This document shows, piece after piece, positions 22,965 through 33,153 of a stretch of DNA of 64,000 nucleotides. The stretch comes from Mycolicibacterium novocastrense. GTDB lineage: Bacteria > Actinomycetota > Actinomycetes > Mycobacteriales > Mycobacteriaceae. The translations under genes and the position numbers were made by a program. Numbering within the stretch: the stretch's first letter is position 1; each line of letters opens with the position of its first letter. The notes beneath the pieces are model-generated. The model did not search any database and was not told the DNA's origin. It saw only the letters and a list, made by a program, of their open reading frames with translations. The stretch covers positions 124,001-188,000 of the forward strand of contig NZ_BCTA01000028.1 in the NCBI RefSeq assembly GCF_001570485.1. Reading direction: 5' to 3'.

Positions 22965-22990
22965 GTGGGGGATTGTGGGGTAAAGTGGCG
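22965..22990 (+). promoter_or_regulatory. MraZ-binding boxes upstream of mraZ
   Basis: GTGGGG at 22965-22970, GTGGGG at 22975-22980 and GTGGCG at 22985-22990 repeat with an exact 10-base period, about 45-75 bases before the mraZ ATG. Tandem GTGGG-type boxes at 10-base spacing are the known MraZ operator of dcw operons. A possible -10 element TAAAGT (22981-22986) lies inside the array, so MraZ binding would block its own promoter. Confidence 0.8.
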
Positions 22991-23036
22991 GACAACGGAG
23001 CGACCGGGGCTCTGTTGACTGGCGGGGAGGTTCGAG

Positions 23037-23468
23037 ATGTTTCTCGGTACCTACACGCCGAAGCTCGACGACAAAGGGCGGCTCACACTGCCCGCCAAGT
23101 TCCGCGACGCGCTGGCAGGAGGGTTGATGGTCACCAAAAGCCAAGATCACAGCCTTGCCGTCTACCCGCGCGCGGAGTTCGAGAAGCTGGCCCGACGGGC
23201 GTCGCAGGCATCGCGTAGCAACCCGGAAGCACGCGCGTTCCTGCGTAACCTCGCCGCCGCCACCGACGAACAGCACCCCGACGCACAAGGCCGAATCACC
23301 CTGTCGGCCGATCACCGCCGCTACGCGAACCTGTCGAAGGACTGCGTGGTGATCGGATCGGTCGACTACCTGGAAATCTGGGACTCCACGGCATGGCAGG
23401 AGTACCAGCAGACCCACGAAGAGAACTTCTCCGCGGCCACCGATGAAGCTCTGCACGACATCATCTGA
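23037..23468 (+). CDS. mraZ: transcriptional regulator MraZ
   Basis: A 143-residue AbrB-fold DNA-binding protein with two tandem MraZ repeats, each with the [12 protein letters not shown] / [12 protein letters not shown] signature (residues about 12-23 and 85-96). MraZ forms ring-shaped oligomers that bind the GTGGG boxes and repress the dcw operon. The ATG at 23037 is preceded by GGGGAGG as ribosome binding site. The operator repeats lie directly upstream, giving autoregulation of the whole cluster. The next gene's frame overlaps or follows by about 140 bases depending on start choice. Confidence 0.95.
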   Translation: MFLGTYTPKLDDKGRLTLPAKFRDALAGGLMVTKSQDHSLAVYPRAEFEKLARRASQASRSNPEARAFLRNLAAATDEQHPDAQGRITLSADHRRYANLSKDCVVIGSVDYLEIWDSTAWQEYQQTHEENFSAATDEALHDII

Positions 23469-23610
23469 TTCGGCGGTCGACCGGCATCAAGCCCGTGCAT
23501 CGCGGCCTCTGCCCGAACCGGCCCTGGCGTACTTCCCCGACGCCAGGTCCGTGCTCTCGGACAGGGACCCCGGTGCAGGGGTTTCTGGTGGAGGTGAGGG
23601 AGGCACGGCG

Positions 23611-24597
23611 ATGGCACGGAGCAGCGGCGACCACGGACACATCCCCGTCCTGCTGGACCGCTGCGTCGAACTGCTCACACCGGCACTGACGCGGCGGAGT
23701 CCCGACGGTGAGGGTGCGGTTCTCGTCGACGGCACCCTCGGGGCCGGCGGCCATGCCGAGCGCTTCCTGACCGAACTGCCCGGTCTACGGCTGATCGGCT
23801 TGGATCGCGACCCCGATGCGTTGTGGATCGCCGGTGAGCGCCTGTCGCGGTTCGGTGACCGGGTGATGCTGGTCCGCACGCGCTATGACGGCATCGGCGG
23901 CGTGCTCGGCGACGACGGGTACTGGGCGAGCCAGGCCGACGGCATCCTGTTCGACCTCGGCGTGTCCTCGATGCAGCTCGACCGCACCGACCGCGGCTTC
24001 TCCTACGCCGCCGACGCGCCGCTGGACATGCGCATGGACCCCGACGCGGAGCTGACCGCCGCGGACGTGGTCAACACCTACGACCAGAAATCACTGACCC
24101 GGGTGCTCCGCGAGTTCGGTGAGGAACGTTTCGCGAGCCGGATCGCGGCCCAGCTCATCCGCAGGCGCGCCCGCCAGCCGTTCCGGACCACCGGGGAGCT
24201 GGTCGAGCTGCTTTACCAGGCGATTCCCGCGCCGGCGCGCCGCACCGGCGGTCACCCGGCCAAGCGCACGTTCCAGGCGCTTCGGATTGCGGTCAACGGC
24301 GAACTGGACTCGCTGCGCGACGCGTTGCCCGCGGCGCTGAACGCTCTGGCTCCCGGCGGGCGCATCGTCGTGATGGCCTACCAGTCCCTGGAGGACCGCA
24401 TCGTCAAGGCGGCCTTCGCCTCCGCAACGGCGTCCAGGACGCCGCCCGGCTTACCGGTGGAACTCCCGGGTCACGAGCCGGAGTTCGTCGCACTGACTCG
24501 CGGTGCCGAGCGTGCAGCTCCCGAGGAGATCGAACGAAACCCGCGTAGCGCGCCTGTGCGGCTACGAGCACTGGAGAAGGTGGGGGCACCCAGGTGA
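23611..24597 (+). CDS. rsmH: 16S rRNA (cytosine(1402)-N(4))-methyltransferase RsmH
   Basis: RsmH (MraW) methylates N4 of C1402 in 16S rRNA with S-adenosylmethionine. The SAM-binding segment [15 protein letters not shown] and the catalytic NPPY-like region near [11 protein letters not shown], together with [15 protein letters not shown] and the C-terminal [15 protein letters not shown], identify it. The ATG at 23611 follows GAGGGAGG and gives 328 residues. The frame is open upstream to an ATG at 23443, inside mraZ, and the extra part resembles the long N terminus annotated for M. tuberculosis ([19 protein letters not shown] region), so the start is uncertain. The gene overlaps ftsL by 4 bases. 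Confidence 0.92.
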   Translation: MARSSGDHGHIPVLLDRCVELLTPALTRRSPDGEGAVLVDGTLGAGGHAERFLTELPGLRLIGLDRDPDALWIAGERLSRFGDRVMLVRTRYDGIGGVLGDDGYWASQADGILFDLGVSSMQLDRTDRGFSYAADAPLDMRMDPDAELTAADVVNTYDQKSLTRVLREFGEERFASRIAAQLIRRRARQPFRTTGELVELLYQAIPAPARRTGGHPAKRTFQALRIAVNGELDSLRDALPAALNALAPGGRIVVMAYQSLEDRIVKAAFASATASRTPPGLPVELPGHEPEFVALTRGAERAAPEEIERNPRSAPVRLRALEKVGAPR

Positions 24598-25601
24598 ACG
24601 CCAAACAGGCCAAGCAGGCCAAGCAGGCCAAAAAGACCAAGCGCGCGAAGGGGGTGCGCGGCGCCGACGAACGTCGGCGCACCGGCGCTGCGCGGCGCAC
24701 GGTGGACGCGCAGGCACGGCGCAAGCCGACCCGCGATCAGCGACCGCAGCGGTCGGCGCCCCAGACCAACCCCATTCCGCGTCCGACCGGCGCACCGGGC
24801 AGGCCCAAGAGCGCCAGCCAGGCCAAGGCCCGGGCCAAGGCACGAAAGGCCAAGGCGCCCAAGGTTGTTCGCACACCACTACGACAGCGCATCATCGTCA
24901 AGCTGGCCTCGGTGGAGCTCAGCCCACGGGCCCTCGTGGCCAGGGTGCCGTTCGTGGTGTTGGTGATCGGCTCGCTGGGGATGGGCCTGGGCACCACGCT
25001 GTGGTTGTCCACCGACGCCGCCGAGCGGTCCTATCAGCTGGGCAACGCCCGCGAGACGAATCAGGCTCTGCTGCAACAGAAGGAAGCCCTCGAGCGCGAT
25101 GTGCTGGAGGCCCAGGCGGCCCCGGCATTGGCCGAAGCCGCGCGCGAGCTGGGGATGATCCCGTCCCGAGACACCGCACACCTCGTGCAGGACCCGGCGG
25201 GTAACTGGGTGGTGGTCGGCACACCCAAACCGGCAGAGGGCGTTCCGCCGCCGCCGCTGAACACACCGCTGCCCGACGCGACCCCGCAGCCGCCCCCACC
25301 CGGGCCGCGACCGCCTGCACCGCGGGTCGTCGATCCCCGCGAGGTCACCGTGCGGATGCCGACGCGTACGGCGCCCACCCCGGTGCCGCAGTCGCTTCCG
25401 GGACAGCCGCCGGTGCCCGGTGCCGCACCGGGGCCCATGGTCCCGCCGGCGGTGCCGATGGCGCCGCCCGATGCGCTGCACATCCCGAACCCGCAGGTGC
25501 TGCCCGGCCCCATGCCGGGCGCCGAACAGTTCAGCCCCGCGGTCGTGCCGCCGGCTGTCGTGCCTCCCGCGACCCTGCCTCCGGCGGGTCCCGTCGCATG
25601 A
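24594..25601 (+). CDS. ftsL: divisome protein FtsL-like (Rv2164c type)
   Basis: A 335-residue bitopic membrane protein. A long cytoplasmic N terminus is Lys/Arg/Ala-rich (with KQA repeats), followed by one membrane helix ([21 protein letters not shown], about residues 120-140), then a periplasmic coiled coil ([27 protein letters not shown]) and a long Pro/Ala-rich tail. This topology is FtsL-like; its place between rsmH and pbpB agrees. FtsL links FtsQ and FtsB to the FtsW/PBP synthase. Start GTG 24594 overlaps the previous stop (4 bases), and the end overlaps pbpB by 4 bases. The N-terminal basic repeat and Pro tail are long relative to classical FtsL. Confidence 0.82.
   Translation: MNAKQAKQAKQAKKTKRAKGVRGADERRRTGAARRTVDAQARRKPTRDQRPQRSAPQTNPIPRPTGAPGRPKSASQAKARAKARKAKAPKVVRTPLRQRIIVKLASVELSPRALVARVPFVVLVIGSLGMGLGTTLWLSTDAAERSYQLGNARETNQALLQQKEALERDVLEAQAAPALAEAARELGMIPSRDTAHLVQDPAGNWVVVGTPKPAEGVPPPPLNTPLPDATPQPPPPGPRPPAPRVVDPREVTVRMPTRTAPTPVPQSLPGQPPVPGAAPGPMVPPAVPMAPPDALHIPNPQVLPGPMPGAEQFSPAVVPPAVVPPATLPPAGPVA
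24606..24632 (+). repeat. 9-base tandem repeat, three units, in the ftsL 5' end
   Basis: CAGGCCAAG occurs at 24606-24614, 24615-24623 and 24624-24632 (last base changed), encoding the KQA units at the N terminus. Tandem 9-mers in frame could slip and change protein length without a frameshift. Confidence 0.85.
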
Positions 25602-27508
25602 CCCGCGGCGAGCGTCGGACCCGCAAGGCCGCACCGGCGGCCGGTTCTCAGGAGCGCTCGGCCAGGGCCAGGCGGACTCGCGCTCCGATCACCGAAACCG
25701 GGCTGCGCAGCGCGTCTTTCGTGTTCCGGCATCGAGTGGGCAACGCGGCGATCTTCCTCGTGTTGATCGTCGCGGCGGGACAGCTGTTCCACCTCCAGGT
25801 GCCCCGCGCCGATGGGTTGCGGGCCGAGGCGGCGAGCCAGCTCAAGGTCACCGACGTCGACAAGGCCGTGCGTGGGGCGATCGTCGACCGCAACAACGAC
25901 AAGCTCGCCTTCACCATCGAGGCGCGTGCGCTGACCTTCCAGCCGCAAAAGGTCCGCAAGCAGTTGGAGGAGGCCAGGGCGAAAAGCACGGAGGCGCCCG
26001 AACCCGACCGCAGGCTTCGCGACATCGCCGCCGAGGTGGCGTTGCGGCTGAACAACAAGCCGGACTCGGCGACCGTTCTCAAGAAGCTCAAGAGCAACGA
26101 GACTTTCGTCTATCTCGCGCGGGCGGTCGATCCCGCCATCGCCGAGGCGATCACCAAGAAGTTTCCCGAGGTCGGTTCGGAACGCCAGGACCTGCGTCAG
26201 TATCCGGGCGGCTCGCTGGCGGCCAACATCGTCGGCGGCATCGACTGGGATGGACACGGTCTGCTGGGGCTGGAGGATTCGCTCGATGCCGTGCTCGCGG
26301 GCACGGACGGGTCGATCACCTATGACCGGGGCTCCGACGGCGTTGTCATCCCGGGCAGTTACCGCAACCGACACGATGCGGTCGACGGTTCCACGGTCAT
26401 GCTGACCATCGACGACGACATCCAGTTCTATGTCCAGCAGCAGGTGCAGCAGGCCAAGAACCTGTCCGGCGCCAAGAACGTCTCGGCGGTCGTCCTGGAC
26501 GCGAAAACGGCTGAGGTGCTGGCGATGGCGAACGACAACACGTTCGACCCGAGTCAGGACATCGGCAGGCAGGAGCACCGCCAGCTCGGCAACCCCGCGG
26601 TGTCCTCGCCGTATGAACCCGGTTCGGTCAACAAGATCATCACCGCCGCGTCGGTCATCGAGTACGGGCTGTCGAACCCCGACGAGGTGCTGCAGGTACC
26701 GGGTTCGATCCACATGGGCGGTGTCACCGTCGGCGACGCCTGGGAGCACGGGACGATGCCGTACACCACGACGGGCATCTTCGGTAAGTCCTCCAACGTC
26801 GGCACGCTGATGCTGGCGCAGCGACTCGGCCCGGAGCGCTTCTTCGAGATGGTCCGCAAGTTCGGCCTCGGTCAGCGCACCGGGGTGGGGCTGCCCGGCG
26901 AGAGCGCGGGGCTGGTCCCGCCGATCGACCAGTGGTCGGGCAGCACATTCGCCAACCTGCCTATCGGACAGGGCCTTTCGATGACGCTGCTGCAGATGGC
27001 CGGCATGTATCAGACCATCGCCAACGACGGTGTGCGCGTCCCGCCGCGCATCGTCAAGACCACCATCGCCCCCGACGGAACCCGCACCGAGGAGCCCCGC
27101 CCCGAGGGCATTCGGGTGGTCTCGCCGGAGACCGCCAAGACGGTACGGCACATGTTGCGGGCCACGGTGCAGCGCGACCCCACCGGGGTGCAGCAGGGGA
27201 CGGGCTCGCAAGCGGCCGTCGAGGGATATCAGATCTCCGGGAAGACCGGCACCGCACAGCAGATCAACCCGGCCTGCGGGTGCTACTACAGCGACGTCTA
27301 CTGGATCACCTTCGCCGGCATCGCCACCACCGACGACCCGCGCTACGTCGTCGCCATCATGATGGACCACCCGCAGCGCACGGCCGACGGACAGCCCGGC
27401 ACCACATCGGCGCCGCTGTTCCACAACATCGCCTCCTGGCTGCTGCAGCGCGAGAACGTGCCCCTGTCGCCGGATCCCGACTCGCGGCTGACCCTAGTAG
27501 CCGACTGA
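25598..27508 (+). CDS. pbpB: class B penicillin-binding protein (FtsI/PBP3 type)
   Basis: The septal peptidoglycan transpeptidase, 636 residues (M. tuberculosis PbpB is about 679). One N-terminal membrane helix (NAAIFLVLIVAAGQLFHLQV) is followed by the pedestal domain and the transpeptidase domain. The catalytic serine is S343 in the PGSVNK motif (SxxK), the SxN motif is S398-S399-N400 and the KTG motif is K549-T550-G551. The ATG at 25598 overlaps ftsL by 4 bases. It works with FtsW, which supplies lipid II polymerisation. The stop is followed by murE after 60 bases, whereas M. tuberculosis has a PE_PGRS gene and others in between. Confidence 0.95.
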   Translation: MTRGERRTRKAAPAAGSQERSARARRTRAPITETGLRSASFVFRHRVGNAAIFLVLIVAAGQLFHLQVPRADGLRAEAASQLKVTDVDKAVRGAIVDRNNDKLAFTIEARALTFQPQKVRKQLEEARAKSTEAPEPDRRLRDIAAEVALRLNNKPDSATVLKKLKSNETFVYLARAVDPAIAEAITKKFPEVGSERQDLRQYPGGSLAANIVGGIDWDGHGLLGLEDSLDAVLAGTDGSITYDRGSDGVVIPGSYRNRHDAVDGSTVMLTIDDDIQFYVQQQVQQAKNLSGAKNVSAVVLDAKTAEVLAMANDNTFDPSQDIGRQEHRQLGNPAVSSPYEPGSVNKIITAASVIEYGLSNPDEVLQVPGSIHMGGVTVGDAWEHGTMPYTTTGIFGKSSNVGTLMLAQRLGPERFFEMVRKFGLGQRTGVGLPGESAGLVPPIDQWSGSTFANLPIGQGLSMTLLQMAGMYQTIANDGVRVPPRIVKTTIAPDGTRTEEPRPEGIRVVSPETAKTVRHMLRATVQRDPTGVQQGTGSQAAVEGYQISGKTGTAQQINPACGCYYSDVYWITFAGIATTDDPRYVVAIMMDHPQRTADGQPGTTSAPLFHNIASWLLQRENVPLSPDPDSRLTLVAD

Positions 27509-27568
27509 CGGGGGCGGCCCCGATATGTCGCGGGGGCCGCACAGGCGACTCGGTACTGTGACAACGCC

Positions 27569-29086
27569 ATGAACCTGCGACCCAGCCATCCCGCCGGCGC
27601 GGCGCTCGGGCCGCTGGCCGGGCAGGTCCAGGCGGTGCCCGCGGGCGGTGCCGTACCGGACGTCCGCGTCACCGGCGTCACGCTGCGCAGCCGGGACGTC
27701 GAACCGGGTGACCTGTTCGCGGCGCTGCCGGGGGCCTCGTCGCACGGCGCCCGCTACGCCGCCGAGGCGATCGCCCGCGGTGCGGTGGCGGTCCTCACCG
27801 ACCCCGACGGGCTCGCGCTTCTGGGTCCGGAAGTGGAGATTCCGGTCGTGGTCCACCCGGCTCCGCGCTCGGTGCTCGGCGCACTGGCCGCCGAGGTGTA
27901 CGGGCAGCCGTCCGAGCGGCTACGGGTCATCGGGGTCACCGGCACCTCCGGCAAGACCACCACCACCTATCTGGTGGAGGCGGGCCTGCGATCGGCGGAG
28001 CGGGTGGCCGGACTCGTCGGCACCGTCGGCATCCGAATCGACGGACGCGATCAGGCCAGCGTCCTCACCACGCCCGAGGCGCCCGATCTGCAGGCGCTGC
28101 TCGCGGTGATGGTCGAGCAGGGCGTCGACACGGTCGTGATGGAGGTGTCGAGCCACGCGCTCACCCTCGGCCGCGTCGACGGTGTGCGCTTCGCGGTCGG
28201 CGGGTTCACCAACCTGTCCCGCGACCATCTCGACTTCCATCCGACGATGCGGGACTACTTCGAGGCCAAGGCGCGACTGTTCGCTCCCGAATCCCCCAAC
28301 CGCGCAGAGCTTTCCGTGCTGTGCGTCGACGACGATGCCGGCCGCGAGATGGCCAGGCTGGCCCGCGAACCGGTCACGGTCAGCGCGACGGGCCGCGTCG
28401 CCGATTGGCGTGTCGAGGATGTCCGCACGGTCGGACGCAACGCGCAGGAGTTCTTCGCGGTCGATCCGGCGGGGGTGCACCACCATCTGCAGATCGGGCT
28501 GCCCGGGCGCTACAACGTGGCCAACTGCCTGCTCGCGATCGCGCTGCTCGACGCGGTCGGTGTGTCACCCGAACAGGCCGTGCCCGGCCTGCGCACCGCG
28601 ACCGTGCCGGGGCGCATGGAGCCCGTCGAGTGCGGGCAGGATTTCCTCGCGTTGGTCGACTACGCGCACAAGCCGGGCGCCCTGCAGGCCGTGCTGGAGA
28701 CGTTGCGGGCACAGAGCGACGGCCGGTTGGCGGTCGTGTTCGGGGCGGGCGGAAACCGCGACCCCGGCAAGCGGGGGCCGATGGGCGGTGTCGCCGCCGA
28801 ACTGGCCGATCTGGTGGTGGTGACCGACGACAATCCGCGCGACGAGGATCCCGCCGAGATCCGCGCGGCGATCGTGGCCGGCGCGGTGGGCCGCGCCGAG
28901 ATCGTCGAGATCGGCGATCGACGCGCCGCGATCGAGCACGCGGTGGCGTGGGCGCGACCCGGCGATGTCGTGCTCATCGCGGGGAAGGGCCACGAGGCGG
29001 GGCAGACCAGCGCCGGGGTCACCCGGCCCTTCGACGACCGCGAGGAGTTGGCGCGCGCCCTCGAGGCACGGGAACGTCTGCCGTGA
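27569..29086 (+). CDS. murE: UDP-MurNAc-L-Ala-D-Glu-meso-diaminopimelate ligase
   Basis: A 505-residue Mur ligase adding meso-diaminopimelate to UDP-MurNAc-dipeptide. The ATP-binding loop [15 protein letters not shown] (about residues 122-136), the HDR-type region DHLDFHPTM, and the substrate-specificity motif [14 protein letters not shown] (DNPR, diagnostic for meso-Dap) are present. The carbamylated lysine lies in the FEAKARLF segment. ATG 27569; the stop overlaps murF by 4 bases. It follows pbpB directly in the same transcript. Confidence 0.95.
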   Translation: MNLRPSHPAGAALGPLAGQVQAVPAGGAVPDVRVTGVTLRSRDVEPGDLFAALPGASSHGARYAAEAIARGAVAVLTDPDGLALLGPEVEIPVVVHPAPRSVLGALAAEVYGQPSERLRVIGVTGTSGKTTTTYLVEAGLRSAERVAGLVGTVGIRIDGRDQASVLTTPEAPDLQALLAVMVEQGVDTVVMEVSSHALTLGRVDGVRFAVGGFTNLSRDHLDFHPTMRDYFEAKARLFAPESPNRAELSVLCVDDDAGREMARLAREPVTVSATGRVADWRVEDVRTVGRNAQEFFAVDPAGVHHHLQIGLPGRYNVANCLLAIALLDAVGVSPEQAVPGLRTATVPGRMEPVECGQDFLALVDYAHKPGALQAVLETLRAQSDGRLAVVFGAGGNRDPGKRGPMGGVAAELADLVVVTDDNPRDEDPAEIRAAIVAGAVGRAEIVEIGDRRAAIEHAVAWARPGDVVLIAGKGHEAGQTSAGVTRPFDDREELARALEARERLP

Positions 29087-30600
29087 TCGACCTGACCCTG
29101 GCCCGGGTCGCCGAGATCGTCGGCGGCCGCCTCGCCGACATCTCCGAAGCCGACGCCGCGACCACCCGGATCACCGGCACCGTCGAGTTCGACTCGCGGG
29201 CCGTCTCGGCGGGCGGTTTGTTCCTCGCGCTGCCGGGAGCCCGCTCGGACGGACACGACTTCGCGGCCGCCGCGGTGCAGGCCGGGGCCGCGGCGGTGCT
29301 GGCCGCCCGCCCGGTCGGCGTGCCGGCGATCGTCGTCGACCCGACACCGGAGACGTCCGACCGGGCGGCGGGCGTGCTCGAACACGACGTCGACGGTTCG
29401 GGGGCAGCCGTGCTCGCGGCGCTGGCGAAGCTGGCCGCGGCGGTCGCCACCGAACTCGTCGCGGCCGGGCTCACGATCATCGGCATCACCGGATCGTCGG
29501 GTAAGACCTCGACCAAGGACCTCGTCGCCGCGGTCTTGGCCCCGCTCGGCGAGGTGATCGCACCGCCGGGCTCGTTCAACAACGAACTCGGGCATCCGTG
29601 GACGGTGCTGCGCGCGACACGAGCCACCGACTTTCTGGTGTTGGAGATGTCGGCTCGGCATCGCGGCAACATCGCCGCGCTGGCCGCGATCGCCCCGCCC
29701 TCGATCGCGGTGGTGCTCAACGTGGGCACCGCGCACCTCGGCGAATTCGGTTCGCGGGAGGCCATCGCCGAGACCAAATCCGAACTGCCACAAGCAGTTC
29801 CAGCATCAGGAGCCGTCGTACTCAATGTCGACGACGCCGCGGTGGCGGCGATGGCGGCAAAGACCGCCGCGCGCATCGTGGCGGTGTCACGGGAGCCGGG
29901 CGGCCGCGACGTGGATGTGTGGGCCGACGAGATCACCCTCGACGAGCTCGCCAGGCCGCGGTTCACCCTGCACGCCGGCGCCGGGTCCGTCGACGTCGCA
30001 CTGGCCGTGCACGGGGACCACCAGGTGTCCAACGCCCTGTGCGCGGCGGCTGTGGCGCTGGAGTGCGGCGCCTCCCTCGAGCAGGTGGCCGCCGCGCTGG
30101 CGACCGCGGGCCCGGTGTCCAAACACCGCATGCAGGTCGCCACCCGCAGCGACGGCGTCACGGTGATCAACGACGCCTACAACGCCAACCCGGACTCGAT
30201 GGGCGCCGGCCTCAAGGCGCTGGCGTGGATGGCCCGCGAAGGCGGGGGGCGCCGGCGGAGCTGGGCGGTGCTGGGCGAGATGGCCGAACTCGGCGACGAC
30301 GCGATATCCGAGCATGACCGCATCGGCCGACTGGCCGTGCGCTTAGATGTGTCACGACTCATCGTCGTCGGAACCGGGAGGACTATGAGCGCCATGCACC
30401 ACGGCGCGGTGATGGAGGGATCGTGGGGGGCTGAGGCCACCATGGTCGCCGACGCCGACGCGGCGCTGGAACTCCTGCGCGCCGAACTGCAACCGTCCGA
30501 CGTCGTGCTGGTGAAGGCGTCGAACGCGGCCGGACTCGGCGCGCTGGCCGAAGCTTTGCTCGATCTTCGGCCCGCCGACATCCGGGACCTGAACGCATGA
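29083..30600 (+). CDS. murF: UDP-MurNAc-tripeptide-D-Ala-D-Ala ligase
   Basis: A 505-residue Mur ligase completing the pentapeptide with D-Ala-D-Ala. Visible are the P-loop [15 protein letters not shown] (about 133-147), the family motif [14 protein letters not shown], and the [11 protein letters not shown] stretch that recognises the substrate. The GTG at 29083 overlaps the murE stop (GTGA), and the stop overlaps mraY by 4 bases. The product is UDP-MurNAc-pentapeptide, used by MraY. Confidence 0.95.
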   Translation: MIDLTLARVAEIVGGRLADISEADAATTRITGTVEFDSRAVSAGGLFLALPGARSDGHDFAAAAVQAGAAAVLAARPVGVPAIVVDPTPETSDRAAGVLEHDVDGSGAAVLAALAKLAAAVATELVAAGLTIIGITGSSGKTSTKDLVAAVLAPLGEVIAPPGSFNNELGHPWTVLRATRATDFLVLEMSARHRGNIAALAAIAPPSIAVVLNVGTAHLGEFGSREAIAETKSELPQAVPASGAVVLNVDDAAVAAMAAKTAARIVAVSREPGGRDVDVWADEITLDELARPRFTLHAGAGSVDVALAVHGDHQVSNALCAAAVALECGASLEQVAAALATAGPVSKHRMQVATRSDGVTVINDAYNANPDSMGAGLKALAWMAREGGGRRRSWAVLGEMAELGDDAISEHDRIGRLAVRLDVSRLIVVGTGRTMSAMHHGAVMEGSWGAEATMVADADAALELLRAELQPSDVVLVKASNAAGLGALAEALLDLRPADIRDLNA

Positions 30601-31676
30601 GGCAGATCCTCATCGCCGTCGGCATCGCGCTGACGGTGTCGATCCTGCTCACCCCGGTGCTGATCCGACTGTTCACCCGACAGGGGTTCGGCCACGAGAT
30701 CCGCGAGGACGGACCGCCCACCCACGCCAAGAAGCGCGGGACCCCCTCGATGGGCGGCGTCGCGATCGTCGCGGGGATCTGGGCCAGCTACCTGGGCACC
30801 CACCTCGTCGGCGTCGTGATCGACGGCCGGGGCCCGTCGGCTTCGGGCCTGCTCGTCCTGTTCTTGGCCAGCGCCCTGGCCGTCGTCGGATTCGTCGACG
30901 ACCTGATCAAGATCCGGCGCTCGCGCAACCTCGGGCTCAACAAGACCGCCAAAACCGTCGGCATCCTGGCCGCCGCCGTGATCTTCGGTGTGCTGGCCCT
31001 GCAGTTCCGCAACGCCGACGGGCTCACACCCGGCAGCGCCGAACTGTCCTATGTGCGCGAGATCGCCACGGTCACACTGCCGCCCGCGCTGTTCGTGTTG
31101 TTCTGCATCGTGGTGGTCAGCGCGTGGTCGAACGCGGTGAACTTCACCGACGGGCTGGACGGGCTGGCCGCGGGCGCGATGGCGATGGTGTGCGCGGCCT
31201 ACGTGCTGATCACCTTCTGGCAGTTCCGCAATGCCTGCGCGACGAGTCCGGGCCTGGGCTGTTACAACGTGCGCGACCCTCTCGACCTGGCGATCATCGC
31301 CGCTGCCACTGCGGGTGCTTGTATCGGATTCCTGTGGTGGAACGCCGCGCCCGCCAAGATCTTCATGGGCGACACCGGCTCGCTCGCCCTCGGCGGCATC
31401 ATCGCCGGGCTCTCGGTGGCCAGCCGCACCGAGATGCTGGCCGTGGTGCTCGGCGCCCTGTTCGTCGCCGAGGTGGTCTCGGTCGTCGTGCAGATCCTGG
31501 CGTTCCGCACGACCGGCCGCAGGGTGTTCCGGATGGCGCCGTTCCACCATCACTTCGAACTGGTGGGGTGGGCCGAGACCACGGTGATCATCCGGTTCTG
31601 GTTGCTCACCGCGATCGCGTGCGGGCTCGGGGTCGCGTTGTTCTACAGCGAGTGGTTGACGACCGTCGGTGCCTGA
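30597..31676 (+). CDS. mraY: phospho-N-acetylmuramoyl-pentapeptide transferase
   Basis: A 359-residue polytopic membrane enzyme making lipid I from UDP-MurNAc-pentapeptide and undecaprenyl/decaprenyl phosphate. About ten hydrophobic helices are present. The Asp-Asp pair [10 protein letters not shown], the [12 protein letters not shown] motif and the histidine-rich [15 protein letters not shown] active-site loop are conserved in MraY. The ATG at 30597 and overlaps on both sides show operon expression. Target of tunicamycin-type and muraymycin-type inhibitors in the family. Confidence 0.96.
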   Translation: MRQILIAVGIALTVSILLTPVLIRLFTRQGFGHEIREDGPPTHAKKRGTPSMGGVAIVAGIWASYLGTHLVGVVIDGRGPSASGLLVLFLASALAVVGFVDDLIKIRRSRNLGLNKTAKTVGILAAAVIFGVLALQFRNADGLTPGSAELSYVREIATVTLPPALFVLFCIVVVSAWSNAVNFTDGLDGLAAGAMAMVCAAYVLITFWQFRNACATSPGLGCYNVRDPLDLAIIAAATAGACIGFLWWNAAPAKIFMGDTGSLALGGIIAGLSVASRTEMLAVVLGALFVAEVVSVVVQILAFRTTGRRVFRMAPFHHHFELVGWAETTVIIRFWLLTAIACGLGVALFYSEWLTTVGA

Positions 31677-33147
31677 CATGACGCATCTCGAGCCGCTGGT
31701 CCCCGGCGCCCGGGTGCTGGTGACCGGCGCGGGCCTGACCGGCCGCTCGGTCAGCGCCGTGCTCGAGCCCACCGGCGTGCGGTTGACGATCTGCGACGAC
31801 GATCCGTTGGCGCTGCAGCGGTTGATCACCCCCGCCAAGGTCGTCACCACCGCCGAGGCCCGGGCCACGATCGGCGAGTACGCGCTGGTGATCACCAGTC
31901 CCGGGTTCGCGCCGACCGCGCCCGTGCTGGCCGCCGCGGCGGAAGCGGGCGTGCCGGTGTGGGGCGACGTGGAGCTGGCCTGGCGGCTGGACCGGGCGGG
32001 CTGGTTCGGGCCGTCGCGGCGCTGGCTCGTCGTCACCGGGACCAACGGCAAGACCACGACCACGTCGATGCTGCACGCCATGCTCGTCGCCGCCGGGCGG
32101 CACGCGGTGCTGTGCGGCAACATCGGCAACCCCGTGCTCGACGTCCTCGCCGAACCGTCCGACCTGCTCGCGGTGGAGCTGTCCAGCTTCCAGCTGCATT
32201 GGTCGCCCTCGCTGCGGCCGGACGCCGGCGTGGTGCTCAACGTCGCCGAGGACCACCTCGACTGGCACGGGTCAATGGCCGCCTACGCCGCCGCCAAGGC
32301 CCGCGTGCTCGACGGCCGCGTCGCCGTGGTCGGACTCGACGACCCGGTGGCCGCGGGCCTGCTCGGCACGGCCGCCGCGCCAACCCGCATCGGGTTCCGG
32401 CTGGGGGAGCCCGGCCCGGGCGAACTGGGTGTCGTCGACGGCACGCTGGTGGACAACGCGTTCGGCGATCCGCCCGACGGCGGCTGGACGCTGGCCGAGG
32501 TTGCGTCGATCCCGGTGGCCGGCCCGGTCGGGGTGCTCGACGCGCTCGCGGCCGCCGCGCTGGCCCGCGCGGTCGACGTGCCACCGGCGGCCATCGCCGA
32601 CGCGCTCACCGGTTTCCGGGTCGGCAGACACCGCGCGGAGGTGGTGGCCACCATCGACGGCGTCACCTATGTCGACGACTCGAAGGCCACCAACCCGCAC
32701 GCCGCGGGTGCGTCGATCGCCGCCTACCCGCGGGTGGTGTGGGTGGCCGGCGGTCTGCTCAAGGGCGCCTCGGTCGACGAGCTGGTCACTTCGATGGCGA
32801 ATCGGCTGGTCGGGGCGGTGTTGATCGGCCGCGACCGGGCCCTGATCGCCGAGGCGTTATCGCGACACGCCCCGGATGTCCCCGTCATCGAGGTTGTGAC
32901 GGGGGAGGATTTTGGGGTGCAAGGGACAAATGGGTCGGATGTTAGTCCTGTTACTGATGTGATCAGGCTTGGCGGTGCGCCATCCGGTGACGCGATCATG
33001 GCCGCGGTGGTCGACGCCGCCCGCGGGCTGGCCCGGTCCGGCGACACCGTGCTGCTGGCCCCCGCCGGCGCCTCCTTCGACCAGTTCAGCGGCTACAGCC
33101 ACCGCGGCGACGCGTTCGCCGACGCCGTGCGCGCCCTGACCCGATAG
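31669..33147 (+). CDS. murD: UDP-N-acetylmuramoyl-L-alanine-D-glutamate ligase
   Basis: A 492-residue Mur ligase adding D-Glu to UDP-MurNAc-L-Ala. The P-loop [16 protein letters not shown] (about residues 122-137), the NIGNPVLD segment, the HLDWHGSM motif and [13 protein letters not shown] are clear. The GTG at 31669 overlaps mraY by 8 bases; ATG 31678 is an alternative. A stretch in the C-terminal domain (about 32,893-32,984) has T-rich third codon positions unlike the rest of the gene and encodes a segment that looks variable between species. The catalytic C-terminal end ([18 protein letters not shown]) is intact. Confidence 0.94.
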   Translation: MPDMTHLEPLVPGARVLVTGAGLTGRSVSAVLEPTGVRLTICDDDPLALQRLITPAKVVTTAEARATIGEYALVITSPGFAPTAPVLAAAAEAGVPVWGDVELAWRLDRAGWFGPSRRWLVVTGTNGKTTTTSMLHAMLVAAGRHAVLCGNIGNPVLDVLAEPSDLLAVELSSFQLHWSPSLRPDAGVVLNVAEDHLDWHGSMAAYAAAKARVLDGRVAVVGLDDPVAAGLLGTAAAPTRIGFRLGEPGPGELGVVDGTLVDNAFGDPPDGGWTLAEVASIPVAGPVGVLDALAAAALARAVDVPPAAIADALTGFRVGRHRAEVVATIDGVTYVDDSKATNPHAAGASIAAYPRVVWVAGGLLKGASVDELVTSMANRLVGAVLIGRDRALIAEALSRHAPDVPVIEVVTGEDFGVQGTNGSDVSPVTDVIRLGGAPSGDAIMAAVVDAARGLARSGDTVLLAPAGASFDQFSGYSHRGDAFADAVRALTR

Positions 33148-33153
33148 TCGCCC

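Noticed and set aside
25061..27424. 787-residue minus-strand frame opposite ftsL/pbpB
   Set aside because: Long open frames antisense to high-GC genes are common; no domain is recognisable and pbpB has all catalytic motifs.
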